Assembly: GCA_951799405.1 (NCBI GenBank)
Contig: OX637332.1
Coordinates: 16,621,001 to 16,685,000, forward strand
Length of the DNA stretch: 64,000 nucleotides
Reading direction: 5' to 3'
From: Agapetus fuscipes
Taxonomy: Eukaryota; Arthropoda; Insecta; Trichoptera; Glossosomatidae
In this document: one piece after another, positions 12,558 through 23,423 of the stretch
How positions within the stretch are numbered: the first letter of the stretch is position 1
Layout: every line of letters begins with the position of its first letter
Position numbers and translations under genes: made by a program
Notes under the pieces: model-generated
Told to the model about the DNA's origin: nothing
Database searches by the model: none
The model's input: only the letters and a program-made list of their open reading frames with translations

Positions 12558-12938
12558 GTACAATAATTCACAGGATTATGACTATTTTCCTATACAGAAA
12601 ACGTGACTTATAAATAACTGACAATTTAATTCTGGCTGGAATTGTCTATGTTAGGGAATAACTCAATTTACGTCTACTTCTACCTACATAATATGTAAGT
12701 AGGATCCAGCTCTTTCAATTTATTCATATATATCAAATTAAATAAATGTGCTCAAAATATATTTTAATCAAATTATCATAAAAACTCAAGAAACAATCAA
12801 TATTTTAGTTTTTTGGCCATTTAAAAAAAAGCTCAGTTGACCTGAAATTGGAGAGAAAACTACCTACATCATTTCACAAGTCGTTTAATGTTTAATCATA
12901 GACGTCTTTTGTTGGTTTATTTGATTTTTTTTTTGCAG

Positions 12939-13014
12939 GTACCTCGTTCTGGATCTCCGTCGACTTGGTCATTATTGCTCCCAACATCGGCGACTCGCCA
13001 GGAAGTACAACTAA
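12939..13014 (+). CDS. Unrecognised gene, last coding exon
   Basis: Follows a pyrimidine-rich acceptor (tttttttttgcag) and completes the frame of the previous exon with 24 codons and a TAA: YLVLDLRRLGHYC then SQHRRLARKYN. An AATAAA lies at 13017-13022, directly after the stop, so it may or may not be the functional poly(A) signal. The tail is very basic. The whole known C-terminal part is about 79 residues. An alternative donor at 13005 (AA|GTACAA) would remove the stop and could join the acceptor at 15099, but it is weak. Confidence 0.5.
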
Positions 13015-13153
13015 AAAATAAAAGAGACACTGGTGAGAAAATATAGCATTTTATTCTCAGCCGATTTTACAAAAACAATAAGCAGTAGAGTCGATCCCAA
13101 AATCTTCTTTATAAACTGGAAAAAATATATTTAAAAAATAAGAAAAATAATAA

Positions 13154-13416
13154 GTTCCTTGACTTATAGGTTGGTGTGCGGCTGACCACCCATGCTGTAA
13201 AAATGGTTCACTTTGACAATGTCACCCCTGTCTCAGGGAAGGACGGCAAGAGTTGCAGGGTGTGTGTCCATTTGAGATTTGGTTTTTATGTTGTAGGTTC
13301 ACATGAGGCATGTGCAAGCGCGAACTTGTACGTGTCTGGTTGTGAGAATGCATGTAATGTGAATCTCCAATGTAACATATCTTTGCAACTTAGATTAGAT
13401 TAGATTAGATATTCCA
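13154..13416 (+). mobile_element. LINE-A 3' end copy
   Basis: A full-length example of the roughly 250-bp repeat, from tccttgacttataggttgg through tgtctcagggaaggacggca to ttgcaacttagattagatta. The (GATTA)n tail marks the LINE 3' terminus. Not a gene, although 75 codons stay open. Confidence 0.85.
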
Positions 13417-14806
13417 AATACTTGTACTAACCTAGTTTTTCCTCTACTGGTTGCAAATTCGTCAAATATTAAAGTCAATTTTAAAATAAGGATAATGTAA
13501 ACTTGAAAGTGAAGGTAAGAAACTTGCCTCCGATCTACATGTACCTAAAGTTGATCTTCTTTAATATGTAGACTTGTTCCAACCTATCTAATGATCTAAT
13601 ATATCGATTGCCCAGTTCCACATTGTAATAAATCCGAAATTCACGATTTTGAGTTTACCTGCTATTTTATAAAAGAAGCTCTGTTTTTTCAATTCCACAC
13701 TCAAACAAGTCGATATCTTTATTATTTTCGTCATATTACACTGGATTATTTAACTATGGAATTTTATACATCTAACTTTATTTTTAATTCCACATTGCAA
13801 TATCTCAAAATAGTTTTGTATAAAACACAGAAATAAATGTGTACTTTCCTTCTAATGATAAATCCAAGTCTAAAAAAATCATAAAAAACCTAAAAGATGC
13901 GTATATTCATAATTTAACATTGTTTTGAAAAACAGATGAAACTTTGAAATGGCATATCTTAAAACAGTGTATTTTGAAATATTACAGTGTGGAACTGGGT
14001 AAACGATATGTCAGTATTTCGCGGATTTTCGTCGTGCGATACTGATAGCTTAACACAGAGATTACCCATCAAACAAGTTTAGCGAGATCTATCATCTTGT
14101 CATGCACTTCCTTCTTCTCGTTATGTTTAGCTCCAAGATTTAGTACGAAAAGCACACATTATGCTTATTAATAATGTTCGTATGCTATAGCAAGGCGTAG
14201 ACTACATGCAAACTTGAATGTGCTTATTAAATATTTCATGTACAAAATGCTTTGAGATTTTGTGCAAGACGTGGTGTTTCATATTATTAGTACATTTTAA
14301 TGCGATCTCCACAAATGGATGACCAAATATCTTACAGAAAAATTAAAAATTGTTTCCCTAATTTTCTAATGAAGGACACAGACAAACAAACATTCTTAAT
14401 TAGTATAAATATTTAATAATATAAATGGTAAAACATTGTTTTAATTCACTTTATTCTTTTTTTTTTGCTCGAATATTTTCGCCTAATGAGGCATCTTCAA
14501 GAGCAGAATGTTTACAAATATATTTTTATAAAATAATTTTCAAAACAATTTTTTTCCCAAAACAAAAGCAAAATTCATGGATAAAATTTTTTTTAAACAT
14601 TAATTCTTAATTAAAATTAAAATGAAAATTAGCTTTCATTCAATGTTTTTTGGTTCAAATGAGTATATATAAAATTTAAAAGTATAAACAAGTGTATCCG
14701 ATAGAGATAACTTGAGATTATAGGTTACATTGGGTAATGAATATTTCATGAAGAAAACAAATAATTAACTACATTTAAATGCTTAGGTATATTTGCATAA
14801 TTACTT
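13417..14806. other. AT-rich intergenic, nothing recognised
   Basis: Two passages (about 13600-13630 and 13970-14005) share a cgattgcccagttccacat / gtggaactgggtaaacgat motif in inverted orientation. This suggests a degraded TIR element of about 400 bp (13603-14003). Nothing coding. Confidence 0.35.
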
Positions 14807-15066
14807 CCTTGACTTACAAATGTCCCTTGACTTAAGGCTGACCCCCCATACTGTATGAAATGCTTCTCTTTGCCAATATCACCCCTGTTTCAGGGAAGAT
14901 CGACACGAGTTGCAAGGCTTATATTAATTTGAGATTGTGTGTTTTATGTTGTAAGTCCACATGCGGCATGTGTAAAAGCAAACTTACCCGTGTCTGCTTG
15001 CAGGAATGCATTTAATTTGAATCTTAAATGTAACATATCTTTGAAACTTAGATTAAAGATTATAGA
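14807..15066 (+). mobile_element. LINE-A 3' end copy
   Basis: Same repeat as at 13154, with a short internal duplication of its first segment (ccttgactta appears twice) and an agattaaagattatag tail. It ends about 35 bp before the acceptor used by the small ORF at 15102. Confidence 0.8.
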
Positions 15067-15101
15067 TTTGTGACAATACTTAAAGACTTTTCTTTTCAGG
15101 A

Positions 15102-15260
15102 ATGGCAGTTGTTACTACACCAAACAAAATCCAGGCTGGCTCGTCGTCTTTACCCAGTCACTCCAAAGGCATTCCTAAAAAGTATACACTCACATCTATT
15201 CGATTGCTCTTTGTGATTGCTATTCTGTTTGCTTTTCCCTTTACAGTCAGCTTCCTTTAA
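15102..15260 (+). CDS. Candidate small membrane protein or terminal exon (52 aa)
   Basis: A strong acceptor (gacttttcttttcag) is followed after two bases by an ATG-started 52-codon ORF. It begins MAVVTTPNKIQAGSSS and ends in a hydrophobic stretch (LLFVIAILFAFPF) with a few residues after it, the layout of a tail-anchored or single-pass small protein. The caveat is that all three frames stay open for 25 or more codons here, so the frame is not decided. It could equally be a 3' exon of the gene at 12396-13014. No family recognised. Confidence 0.3.
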   Translation: MAVVTTPNKIQAGSSSLPSHSKGIPKKYTLTSIRLLFVIAILFAFPFTVSFL

Positions 15261-15699
15261 CAGAGACTGCATCTTTTTTAACACAGAATTTGTTTTTCTT
15301 TGACCCCTTAACTATTATTTCGTTGGAGAGAAAAAAATAAAAACATCCATATTTGTACTTATATTTAACACAGAACATAAAGTTTCACAATACATTCAAA
15401 CATATTTTATTATAAAATTTTCCGACCGGAAAAATGATTTTCATTTAATAATCAGAAAATTAACAATTCATTGTTATCACGTTCATGAAATAAATTATTT
15501 GTCCCATAATAAATTAGTTGCTAGTTCAATAATTTATTCATCAAATGAGAATATTTTACAAAATCATTCAGCTGTGAACGTTCATATTGTTATGTTAATT
15601 TCTCATGAAATCAATTTTCATTTATAAATACGCTGGATGATACATTAATTTTATAATCGTGTGAATTTGTAGTCGAAACAATATGGTAAGTACATTAGT

Positions 15700-16335
15700 T
15701 TACGAGTAATTTAATTTTGATTTTGATGACTTATATAGGTTGGTATGAGGCTGACCCCCCATACTGTAAAAAATGGTTCACTTTGCCAATGTCACCCCTG
15801 TGTCAGGGAAGGTCGGTAAAAGTTGTAGGGATTGTGCTCATTTGAGGTTTGGATTTTATTTGTAAGTACACATTCAGCATTTGTAAGCGCGAAGTGCACG
15901 TGTTTGTTTGTGGGCATACATCTTTATTCATCAGTACTTGGATGGGTTACCGCTCAGGTACACCGCTTGTCGTTGTCATCTTGGACCGGTCCGTAGTCCG
16001 TAGTGGCAACACTTTGGATTCGTAAATGGAAGGTTGTGGATTCGGATCCCGGCGGAGCACAAAAATATATCATTTATATTTTGAATGTGCTCTTCGCTGA
16101 GTTGAAAAATTCATAAACCTTTACCAAAGACCGGTCACTGAAAGGTCAATCCAACCTTACAACAACTGGGTCTTGCTTGAGAATTGGCGCTTTCTACAGC
16201 GACGACCAAGCTCGCAGAGGACTCTTGAGGTGTGATACACACAAAAACAGCGCTCACCAAATAAATCATCCTAATATTATTATTATCTTTAAATGAATAT
16301 ATCCTTGCAACTTAGATTATAGATTATATAGATGA
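15700..16335 (+). mobile_element. LINE-A 3' end copy split by a SINE
   Basis: The left part (to about 15924) and the right part (from about 16286, taaatgaatatatccttgcaac) together make one LINE-A 3' end. The interruption is the SINE described next. The upstream aattttgattttgatgactt is shared with the copy at 18600, so it belongs to the LINE 3' UTR. Confidence 0.8.
15925..16285 (+). mobile_element. SINE S2 with a 5S-rRNA-like 5' segment
   Basis: 15936-15982 resembles the 3' third of 5S rRNA: agtacttggatgggttaccg followed by a tcaggtacaccgc stretch. It is followed by the S2 tRNA-like head (A-box-like tagtccgtagtgg; B-box region near 16035 is degraded) and the S2 body (cgctgagttgaaaaattcat, ccggtcactgaaaggtc, gcgacgaccaagctcgcaga). 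Other S2 copies lack the 5S-like part. The element ends in a (ATT)n-like tail. Confidence 0.65.
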
Positions 16336-16442
16336 GCTTACTTTTCAAATCAATAAAATATCACGACGATAGTCACTACACTGGAAGATAACTTTTTTTT
16401 AAAGCACTTCTACGGAGACTTAAATTTAAAAAAATTAAAAAT

Positions 16443-16790
16443 TCGTCCGGTCGATAGCTCAGGTGGTAGAGTGCTTGCATTCCATGCCGAAAGCTCGGGT
16501 TCGAATCCCACCGAGGGTGTCAGAAATGATTTCCCGTTTCGGTGTTTATTTCAAACCCTAAAATAAAATACCGGCAAGGTTTACTCAGCCTTCACAAGAA
16601 ATGAGTACCAGCACTCTCGGGAGCTGGGAAACCTCCACTTCAACTGAAGTGGTTGGCGTAAGGCCGGCCCCCTTACCTGTAAAAATAAATAGGTTCAACT
16701 CACCACATGCGACCCCTTCGGGGATAACGCGGCAAGAAGTTACACTATATGTGTAGCTTAGTTGCGTTTTCGTTGCGAAATATACTTAAT
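16443..16790 (+). mobile_element. tRNA-derived SINE family S1, near full length
   Basis: The head has both RNA polymerase III internal boxes: an A box (tagctcaggtggtagagt) and a B box (gggttcgaatccc). It is followed by a conserved body (tttcggtgtttatttcaaac, ccttcacaagaaatgagtac, cgaccccttcggggataacg) and the tagcttagttgcg end. The length and body show this is a SINE and not a tRNA gene. Other copies are at 59875-60200, 27755-28012 (minus) and elsewhere. Confidence 0.88.
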
Positions 16791-16842
16791 TGGAAAAAAA
16801 ACTCCGATTTTTCTTATTTAATGGAAATTTTTGAACCATCTA

Positions 16843-17400
16843 TAATCTAAGTTGCAGAGATGTATAAACATAAAAAAAAAAAAATTAAATGCATGCCCAA
16901 AAACAGATACGTGTAAGTTCTAATCTAATCTAATCTAATCTATGCTGCAAAGATATATATCATTTAAGATTTATATTAAATGCATTCCCACAAGCAGATA
17001 TGTATAATTTCGCGCTAACACATGCCGCACGTGGACCTACAATATAAAAACACAATCTCAAATGAACATAAGCCTTGCAACTCTTGCCGTCCTTCCCTGA
17101 AACAGGGGTGACATTGGCAAACTGAACCAATTTTTTATAGTATGGGTGGTCAGCCGCGTAACAACCTATAAGTCAAGGAACATACATGACAAATTACTTT
17201 TTTTTTTTAAATCAATAAATAACAATATATACATGGACGTTCGGTCTTAAAAATGCTGCATGTGTATTTCCAAATTAAAATACAAACCTCAAATGAACAT
17301 AAACTCTGCAACTTTTGCCCAACTGGAACTTTTGCCGAAAAAAGTTGTGACATTGGCAAAGTGAACATTTTTGGCAGTATGGGTGGTCAGCCCTTACAAA
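16843..17400 (-). mobile_element. Nested LINE-A 3' ends
   Basis: An outer minus-strand copy (16843-16918 and 17247-17400) is interrupted by a younger minus-strand copy (16919-17246). The younger copy has a (CTAAT)n tail and about 60 bp of extra 3' UTR (tacatgacaaattac...) that is also found beside the LINE ORF at 42780. A gttc repeat at the two junctions is a possible short target duplication. Confidence 0.8.
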
Positions 17401-17994
17401 AATCGTTATTTAATGTTGATTTTGTTTCATTAGATAAATTTAATTGAATGCAGTCCCCTAGCTATGTATGTTTCAGATCCCATGAGGCTCTTTAAGTGTG
17501 ATTCACGCAAAAACCAAGCTTACAAAATATGTAAATTTGCTGTTTTCTATTTATTTATGCGTAAAATAAAAATAGCTCCGACATTTTATTTTTTTTGCTA
17601 TACTTATGATAAAATAAAAAAGTGTGTATTCAATAAGCTTTTTTCAAAGCAAATATCAAAGCAGCCTTATTGCAAGGCGCTTATAGTAGCCCAAGTATAG
17701 AACTTTGTGTTTGAACTCAAGCATACTGAAAATTAAAGGAAATTAAAAAACGCCTCTATCGATCTTTTTTGTTTCCATACATGTTTACTGACTCTATGGC
17801 TGAGTGTGAACGTTGAGCGTTTTATAATACATATGTACCTACTTTTTGTGCTTGCAAGTACGTAGATACAATATATATACTTCAGTTTCAAGCGGTCTTT
17901 GATACAACATATTGCTTTACTTGGAAATATATTAAAGTCTAGCACTCTAGCTTCAAGAAAGGTGGCAGGAGTTCCAAGGCTTATCTTAATGCTT

Positions 17995-18325
17995 TTTTTT
18001 TTTTTAAGAAATTAAGAAATCCTGTGCGGGAGACTCCTTAGATTCTAGAGACTCTAGGGGTCTATGACACTTGTTGTAGTGCCGTAGAGGTGTATGAGCT
18101 TGGTCGTCGCTACAAAGCGCCAATACTCAAGCAATACCTAGTTGCTGTAAGGCTGGATGGACCTTTGGTGACCGGTCATTGGTAAAGGTTTATGAATTTT
18201 TCAACCCAGCGAAAAGCAAATTTAAAAATATAAATGGTATTTTTTTTGTGCTCCGCCGGGATTCGCCCACAACCTTTCCATTCAGAGTCCGCAGTGTTAC
18301 CACTGAGCTACGGAGCGGTCAAATG
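17995..18325 (-). mobile_element. SINE S2, near full length
   Basis: Reverse-strand copy with the tRNA-like head at its right (gttaccactgagctacgga, accggtc blocks) and a long 3' part with the tctagagactctaggggt motif and a terminal T-run (A-tail on the element strand). It defines the S2 3' end for the fragments at 3862 and 12280. Confidence 0.8.
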
Positions 18326-18599
18326 TTTCTTTCGATCAATGTTTATCTTCTTTCAATGTAATTTTCTTCTCTGTTTATATTTTCTTTCTCTGTTTCTATT
18401 TTTCCTGTATTTTTCGATCAATGTAATTCTTTTTTATGTATATGGCCAGTCACGTATTGCACCCTCCGTGTGACCGGGCTGGAATAAAGATTTAATTATT
18501 ATTATTAAAGCTGATGCTTTCATTTCTTGGAAAAATATTTCTTTTACAAAATATTGTAAAGCCATTGACTATAAATATACAAACAAGTCATGTCGATAG

Positions 18600-19735
18600 C
18601 TTAATTTAATTTTGATTTTGATGACTTATAGGTAGGGACTGGAAAATTTCGCGATCGCGATAAAACGAATTTATTCGCGAATTTTGATGTTTTTACGCGA
18701 ATAACGCGAAATTTGAGGTTTTACGCAAATATCGCGAATTTTCGTACTTTTGGTAGAAATTGTGCGAAAAAGACCCTAGTTGAACAAATGTAATTGGGTA
18801 ATTATAAATGAATAATTAATTAAAATAAACAATACTCGTAATGAATTTTTCATTAATGATATTAATACCTGTTTCTGGCCAGGCAGAGTAGGTTGGTGAA
18901 TTGCATTCCTATTTACAAATCTATTTTATTAAAAAATAAATGATAAGCAGAACTGTCCTGGGCATCCAAACAGACTTGAATCGTGACATCAATGAAGGAA
19001 AATACATCAAGGAGGGAAGCTGCTGCTGGATTAGCCAAGAGCACAACTTGAGGCTTTCATAAAAGCCAACATCCCTCGAAAAAATTAGATAACCCTCATC
19101 TAGAGATTAAATGCACAAAAATGAAATATTTTAAAAGATTATTGCAGGGTATTCGGAGTGTCATTCAAATATTAATACTTTTTACAATCAATGGTTTTTT
19201 GTAAGTTGTAACTCGTATTGATTCAGATGTCGTTTATTCATTGTTTTTGAAAGTACATATTGTTGTTTATATAATAAATTGTAAATATTAGTAATATCTA
19301 TAGTTTTGCAATTACATAAACCTTTATTTCAATTAAATCAACCCTAAAAATTACACCGAATCTCCCCGTTTATCATGAAAAATAACGCGAATTTCCCTGT
19401 TTTTGATAAAAAAATAACGCGAATTTCCCAAAAAAATAACGCGAATTCCGCAAAAAATAACACCACTTTTTTCCAGTCCCTACTTATAGGTTGGTATGAG
19501 GCTGACCACCCATACTGTAAAAAATGGTTCACTTTGCCAATGTCACCCCTGTGTCAGGGAAGGTCGGCAAAAGTTGTAGGGTCTATGTTCATTTAAGGTT
19601 TGGATTTTATTTGTATGTACACATTCAGCATTTGTAAGCGCGAACTACACGTGTTTAGATTTTGTTTGTGGGCATGCATTTGATATGAGCTTTAAATGTT
19701 AATATATCTTTGCAACTTAGATTATAGATTACATG
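18600..19735 (+). mobile_element. LINE-A 3' end copy carrying a hAT insertion
   Basis: The LINE sequence aattttgattttgatgactt is cut at 18632 and resumes at 19483 with ggttggtatgaggctgacc. The intervening 850 bp is the hAT element below. The tail gcaacttagattatagatta ends near 19735. Confidence 0.85.
18633..19482. mobile_element. Non-autonomous hAT element (850 bp), 8-bp TSD
   Basis: Perfect 14-bp terminal inverted repeats, tagggactggaaaa at the left and ttttccagtcccta at the right. They are flanked by the exact direct repeat cttatagg (18625-18632 and 19483-19490). An 8-bp duplication and this TIR style are diagnostic of hAT. Both subterminal regions are packed with cgcgaat/attcgcg motifs, as expected for transposase-binding repeats. 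The interior (about 18785-18945) contains a piece of SINE family S3. No transposase ORF. Confidence 0.92.
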
Positions 19736-20094
19736 CTGAAAAATGAATGAATCTTATCAAAATGAAAAACCCTCACAGTTGCGTTATCTCCCCTGAAAGC
19801 CCGCGATATTATGAGTGATTTGAATCCCTCGTACGGGTAGGCCGGGGAGTGGCGGGGGTACGGTAGGCCGCATGCGCTCCAATGGCTGCAGTGCGGGCGT
19901 GTTGGTGCATAGGTAACCCGGCGCCGCCTGCTCGCTAATCCGACATGCAAAGCCGCGAGAGGTGACAAAATATTACCGACACATAAACGGCTTAAAATTA
20001 CGCTATTACAATAGAAGCCGTTGGTGGAAAAACATGCCATTTCAACACTTATTGATTTTTTCTTTATCATGTACATACAAATTTAACTGAAAAA
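19736..20094. other. GC-rich island of unknown origin
   Basis: 19825-19965 is strikingly GC-rich for this window (ggccggggagtggcgggggt and following), with no ORF that looks coding in either direction and no Pol III boxes. Probably a fragment of an unrecognised repeat or retrocopy. Confidence 0.3.
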
Positions 20095-20300
20095 AAAGGT
20101 TCACTTTGCCAATGTCACCCCTGTTTCAGGGAAGTTCGGCAAGAGTTGCAGGGCTTATGCTCATTTAAAATTGGGTTTTATATTGTAGGCTCACATGCAG
20201 CATGTTTAAGCGCGAACTTCGACGTGTCTGCTTGTGGGAATACGTTTAATAGAAATCTTAAATAAAATATATCTTTGCAACTTAGATTATAGATGTATTT
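20095..20300 (+). mobile_element. LINE-A 3' end copy, 5'-truncated
   Basis: Begins inside the repeat at ggttcactttgccaatgtca and runs to gcaacttagattatagatg. Confidence 0.8.
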
Positions 20301-20339
20301 TCCATGAAAGATTTTTTTCAAAGCTATAGCTAAGGATAT

Positions 20340-20460
20340 CAGAGTCATAATAAAAGGAGAGCTTGTATGAAGAAGGTTATGACTCTGGATGATATGAAAT
20401 AAGTATGTAAGGACAGAAATAAATGGCGGTTGATCTGTAATGTTGGCAACTAGGAGTAGA
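20340..20460 (+). mobile_element. LINE-A ORF C-terminal fragment
   Basis: Decayed coding end matching the last residues of the LINE-A ORF (KKVMTL..., then VCKDR and KW, WRLICNVG), with a stop in place of a conserved glutamate codon. Confidence 0.65.
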
Positions 20461-20494
20461 GTTTTTTAAATGCTTTTATTTTATTTTAAATGCC

Positions 20495-20610
20495 GGCCCC
20501 CTTACCTGTAAAAAATAAATAGGTTCCACTCGCCACATGCGAAACCCTTCGGGGATAACGCGGCAAGAAGTTTATCTATATGTGCAGCTTAGTTGTGTTT
20601 GCGTTGCGTT
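20495..20610 (+). mobile_element. SINE S1 3' fragment
   Basis: Carries the cggcccccttacctgtaaaa, cccttcggggataacgcgg and cagcttagttgtgtttgcg blocks of S1 but lacks the tRNA-like head. Confidence 0.8.
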
Positions 20611-20734
20611 TTCAAAGCTGTAGTAAAATTTAAACTGGAGTTACGGTAATGTTGGCGGCTAAAAGGCTTTAAATTTTAATTTTTATAGATATTTTGTACC
20701 TGTTAATGCCATTATTTTACTTTGTCTGTCTTCT

Positions 20735-21065
20735 TGCCGCCGATCCACTTGGGGTGGCCGGTACCTCCGCAGATGCGCCTCCACTTTTTCTGTCCTTACA
20801 AACCACTTTCATTTTCTCAATATTCATCACCTTTTTCATACATACTCTTCTCTTATTCTCACTCTGCAAATTCCATTCTTTCGCAATCTCACCTATTTGG
20901 TCTAACCATTCTTTCCTTGGCCTTCCCCTTCCGCGCTTTCCTCTGGCATTTCCTTTGTACACTTTTTTCGTTAGTCGTTCATCATCCAGTCTTTCGAGAT
21001 CTCCGAACTATCTTATCGTACTTTTTGTACTTTCATTCTCATATTCTCTTTTATACCACACTCGT
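20735..21065 (-). mobile_element. LINE fragment (third related lineage)
   Basis: Minus-strand translation gives GKRGRGRPRKEWLDQIGEI, AKEWNLQSENKRRVCMKKV and EKMKVVCKDRK, the same C-terminal module as families A and B but diverged from both. The end reads into PATPSGSAARRQ. Frame breaks lie beyond about 20965. Confidence 0.75.
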
Positions 21066-21117
21066 TTAGTGATTGTTTGTTTTATATAGTTACATGTAAT
21101 TAATTGTTTGTGTTCCT

Positions 21118-21265
21118 TGACCGTCGATATCTCAGTTGGTCGAGTGTTTGCATTCCATCATCCATGCCAAGAGCTCGAGTTCGAATCCCACTGAGGGCGA
21201 GGGTGTCAGAATTGATTTGAATGAAATGTTTGCAACTTATAATCTATAATCATAACTTAGATTAT
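21118..21265 (+). mobile_element. SINE S1 head joined to LINE-A tail fragments
   Basis: 21118-21205 is an S1 tRNA-like head (tatctcagttggtcgagtg A box; gagttcgaatccc B box). From 21225, gtttgcaacttataatctat and acttagattatagatt are LINE-A tail pieces in both orientations. Confidence 0.65.
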
Positions 21266-23122
21266 AGATTATTATACATTAGTTTTTTTTTAATTTTGTT
21301 TAAGAGTTTTCACATCTTACCCATGTTAGGGTTTCTAGTGGATTCTTTAGTCACGAGTGTTTTTAGGTGTATATTGTGTTCAGTCAAAGCGAAGTTCTGT
21401 CTACGAAGATCTTCCCGGTTATCCATTTTTAACTTTGTAGAACCTAGCACGTAACAATACCGCGTTTCTATGGTATTGTGGACTGTAGAATTGCGATATG
21501 ATTACGAGTACGTGCTGGGTTACTAAATGGTAAAATTTACTGCAATGTCTGTTTTCAATGTAGGGCTTAAGTATACTTGAAAGAGCCGTTACTAGAAAAC
21601 GGTAAAAAAAAATCAATAACCTGTAAGCCCCTACTTTCAGATTAAGTAAGTTTTGTTAGAAAATTTGGTCAAGAGATAAATGAAGATGTAAAATACTGTC
21701 TGAAAGAACTGATTATGATTTAACAGAAGCATTCAAAAGCTTGTTTTACGTCCACAATAAATACCGATTTCAGTGGAAAAAAAACTTTGTAAAAACGTTT
21801 ATACATATAATACCATAGAAGCTTTTTTCGATCCAAAATAAATGTTTAACTTTATTCTCTGGATGGTCTTTGTCATTGAGCCCCATGACAACATAGTTAA
21901 AAGACTAAAAATAAAAATCAAGGTGGTTTTATGTGGTGATCTCTGTTTTTGTAGGCATTAAACACACCTCGTGAAACTTCTGCTTGCTTTGTCGTTGCTA
22001 TTCAGCGCCAATTTCATTATTAGGCCGAAGTTTCTGTCAAACTGTATGACCGGTCTGTGGTAAAGATATCTCCTGCGGTAAAATTTTACACATCACAACA
22101 TTAAATATGGTCTAATAAATATTTTTTGCAATCCTTAAAAATTACCATTGTTTTTCCTGACGAAGACGGACTTACAGATTTCATGTCGATAGGGGGTTGA
22201 ACTGTGTGGAGCGAACGATTTAGTTCCAGGGCAAGTGCGCATGCGGCCCGCGTCTGCCGGCCTCTCGCCTCACTCTCCAGTAGAAACCCGGTGCAAGGCG
22301 GACGTCCTTAGTGCTCCCCAGTCAAACACTCAATAAACCATTCTCACTTATCAAATCCCATTCAAAACAAGTACGAAATAACCCCAGTGTAGATTGAAGC
22401 AAACATGAATTGTTCAATACGAATCACATGTTGAGATATTTTTTAGTTTGAATCGAATACCGCATTGCGGACGTATATTTTATTTTACTTTGCCTTTTTG
22501 ATTAACATCACAATGCTTACGAGTAAGTAGCACTACACACTTATAATAATGCAATAATCATTGTTTCCTAGTAAGATCTGTCTATATTATCCTGTTTTTT
22601 TTATTATATTCTGTTTGCGTAGCTTTCTGTGTGATTTTTTACTCTTATATTATTGTATACAAAATAATATTCTATGTATCGCTAATATTTTAGTTAAAAA
22701 TTTTTGGTGTTATGAATTTTCGATCATGTTTCTTTTCTAGTTTTTTTTGATCTGATAAATATTGTTACTTTATTTCAGTAGCTCGGCTTTTGAGTAATTT
22801 ACATAACAATATGAACTGTAAGCACTACTTTCACCCCTACTAATATAGACTTAAATCTCCTGTCGACTCGCACTTTGATAATGACTTTTCCGATTTCTTT
22901 TTATCACGGCATCATCACAGCTGTTTGTTTTTACAACACACATTTTCAATACACGATTTCTACCAGCACTGCTCTTTCTATTTTAATTTTATGCACTGCT
23001 TATAATTTATAAGTGGATAAACGGAACAGATCTAAATTTGACTCTCACCAGATCCCGTCGTAGTTTTCATTCAATTATAGTGCAAAGTAATATACACACA
23101 ATTATTTAGTAATTTATACAAG
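21266..23122. other. Intergenic and probable Hyperkinetic upstream region
   Basis: No coding sequence supported. 22205-22330 is GC-rich (atgcggcccgcgtctgccgg and following) and could be promoter-proximal or untranslated exon sequence of the downstream gene. No TATA or initiator can be assigned with confidence. Confidence 0.35.
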
Positions 23123-23152
23123 ATGGCGTCCGTTCTTAGACGAATGGTTTGA
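23123..23152 (+). other. Upstream ORF in the Hyperkinetic 5' leader
   Basis: A ten-codon uORF (MASVLRRMV, stop TGA) with a good start context (acaagATGG) ends 41 bp before the main ATG at 23194. If this stretch is in the mature leader, it would be expected to reduce or condition translation of the main frame. Confidence 0.45.
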
Positions 23153-23193
23153 CGTGAAGTTTTCGTCGTGTTTTGCTAGTTTCCTGAAGGCTC

Positions 23194-23423
23194 ATGCTTA
23201 ACGTCTGCGTGAACTCTTCTACGTCGAGTGTCCCCCCCAGCGTGCCGCCGGTTGCCTCTCTCACCTCGGGTTTGCCGTGTAAAATGTCTCAGGTTGCCTT
23301 GTGCAACCATGCTTCGTCCAACTGCCACCTGCCTCTGCGCACCAGCTCGGTCCTTCTGCACAGTCATGAGGCGCTCAACGACAACATCAGCGAAGACTCC
23401 AATCCCGTGCCAACAATCTACCG
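23194..23423 (+). CDS. Hk: Hyperkinetic exon 1 (N-terminus)
   Basis: Encodes 76 residues plus two bases. It starts MLNVCVNSSTSSVPPSVPP and ends SEDSNPVPTIY(R). The start is fixed by an in-frame TGA nine bases upstream. It is rich in Ser, Pro and Cys, has no recognisable domain, and probably forms the flexible N-terminal extension that varies between Kv beta isoforms. Donor CG|GTAACT; the split arginine codon is completed by the first base of exon 2. The phase match to exon 2 is the main evidence, because this N-terminus is not conserved enough for me to recognise by itself. Confidence 0.72.

Noticed and set aside
16443..16520. tRNA gene with good A and B boxes
   Set aside because: The same head is attached to a conserved SINE body in several copies, and the acceptor stem is not complementary enough for a functional tRNA.
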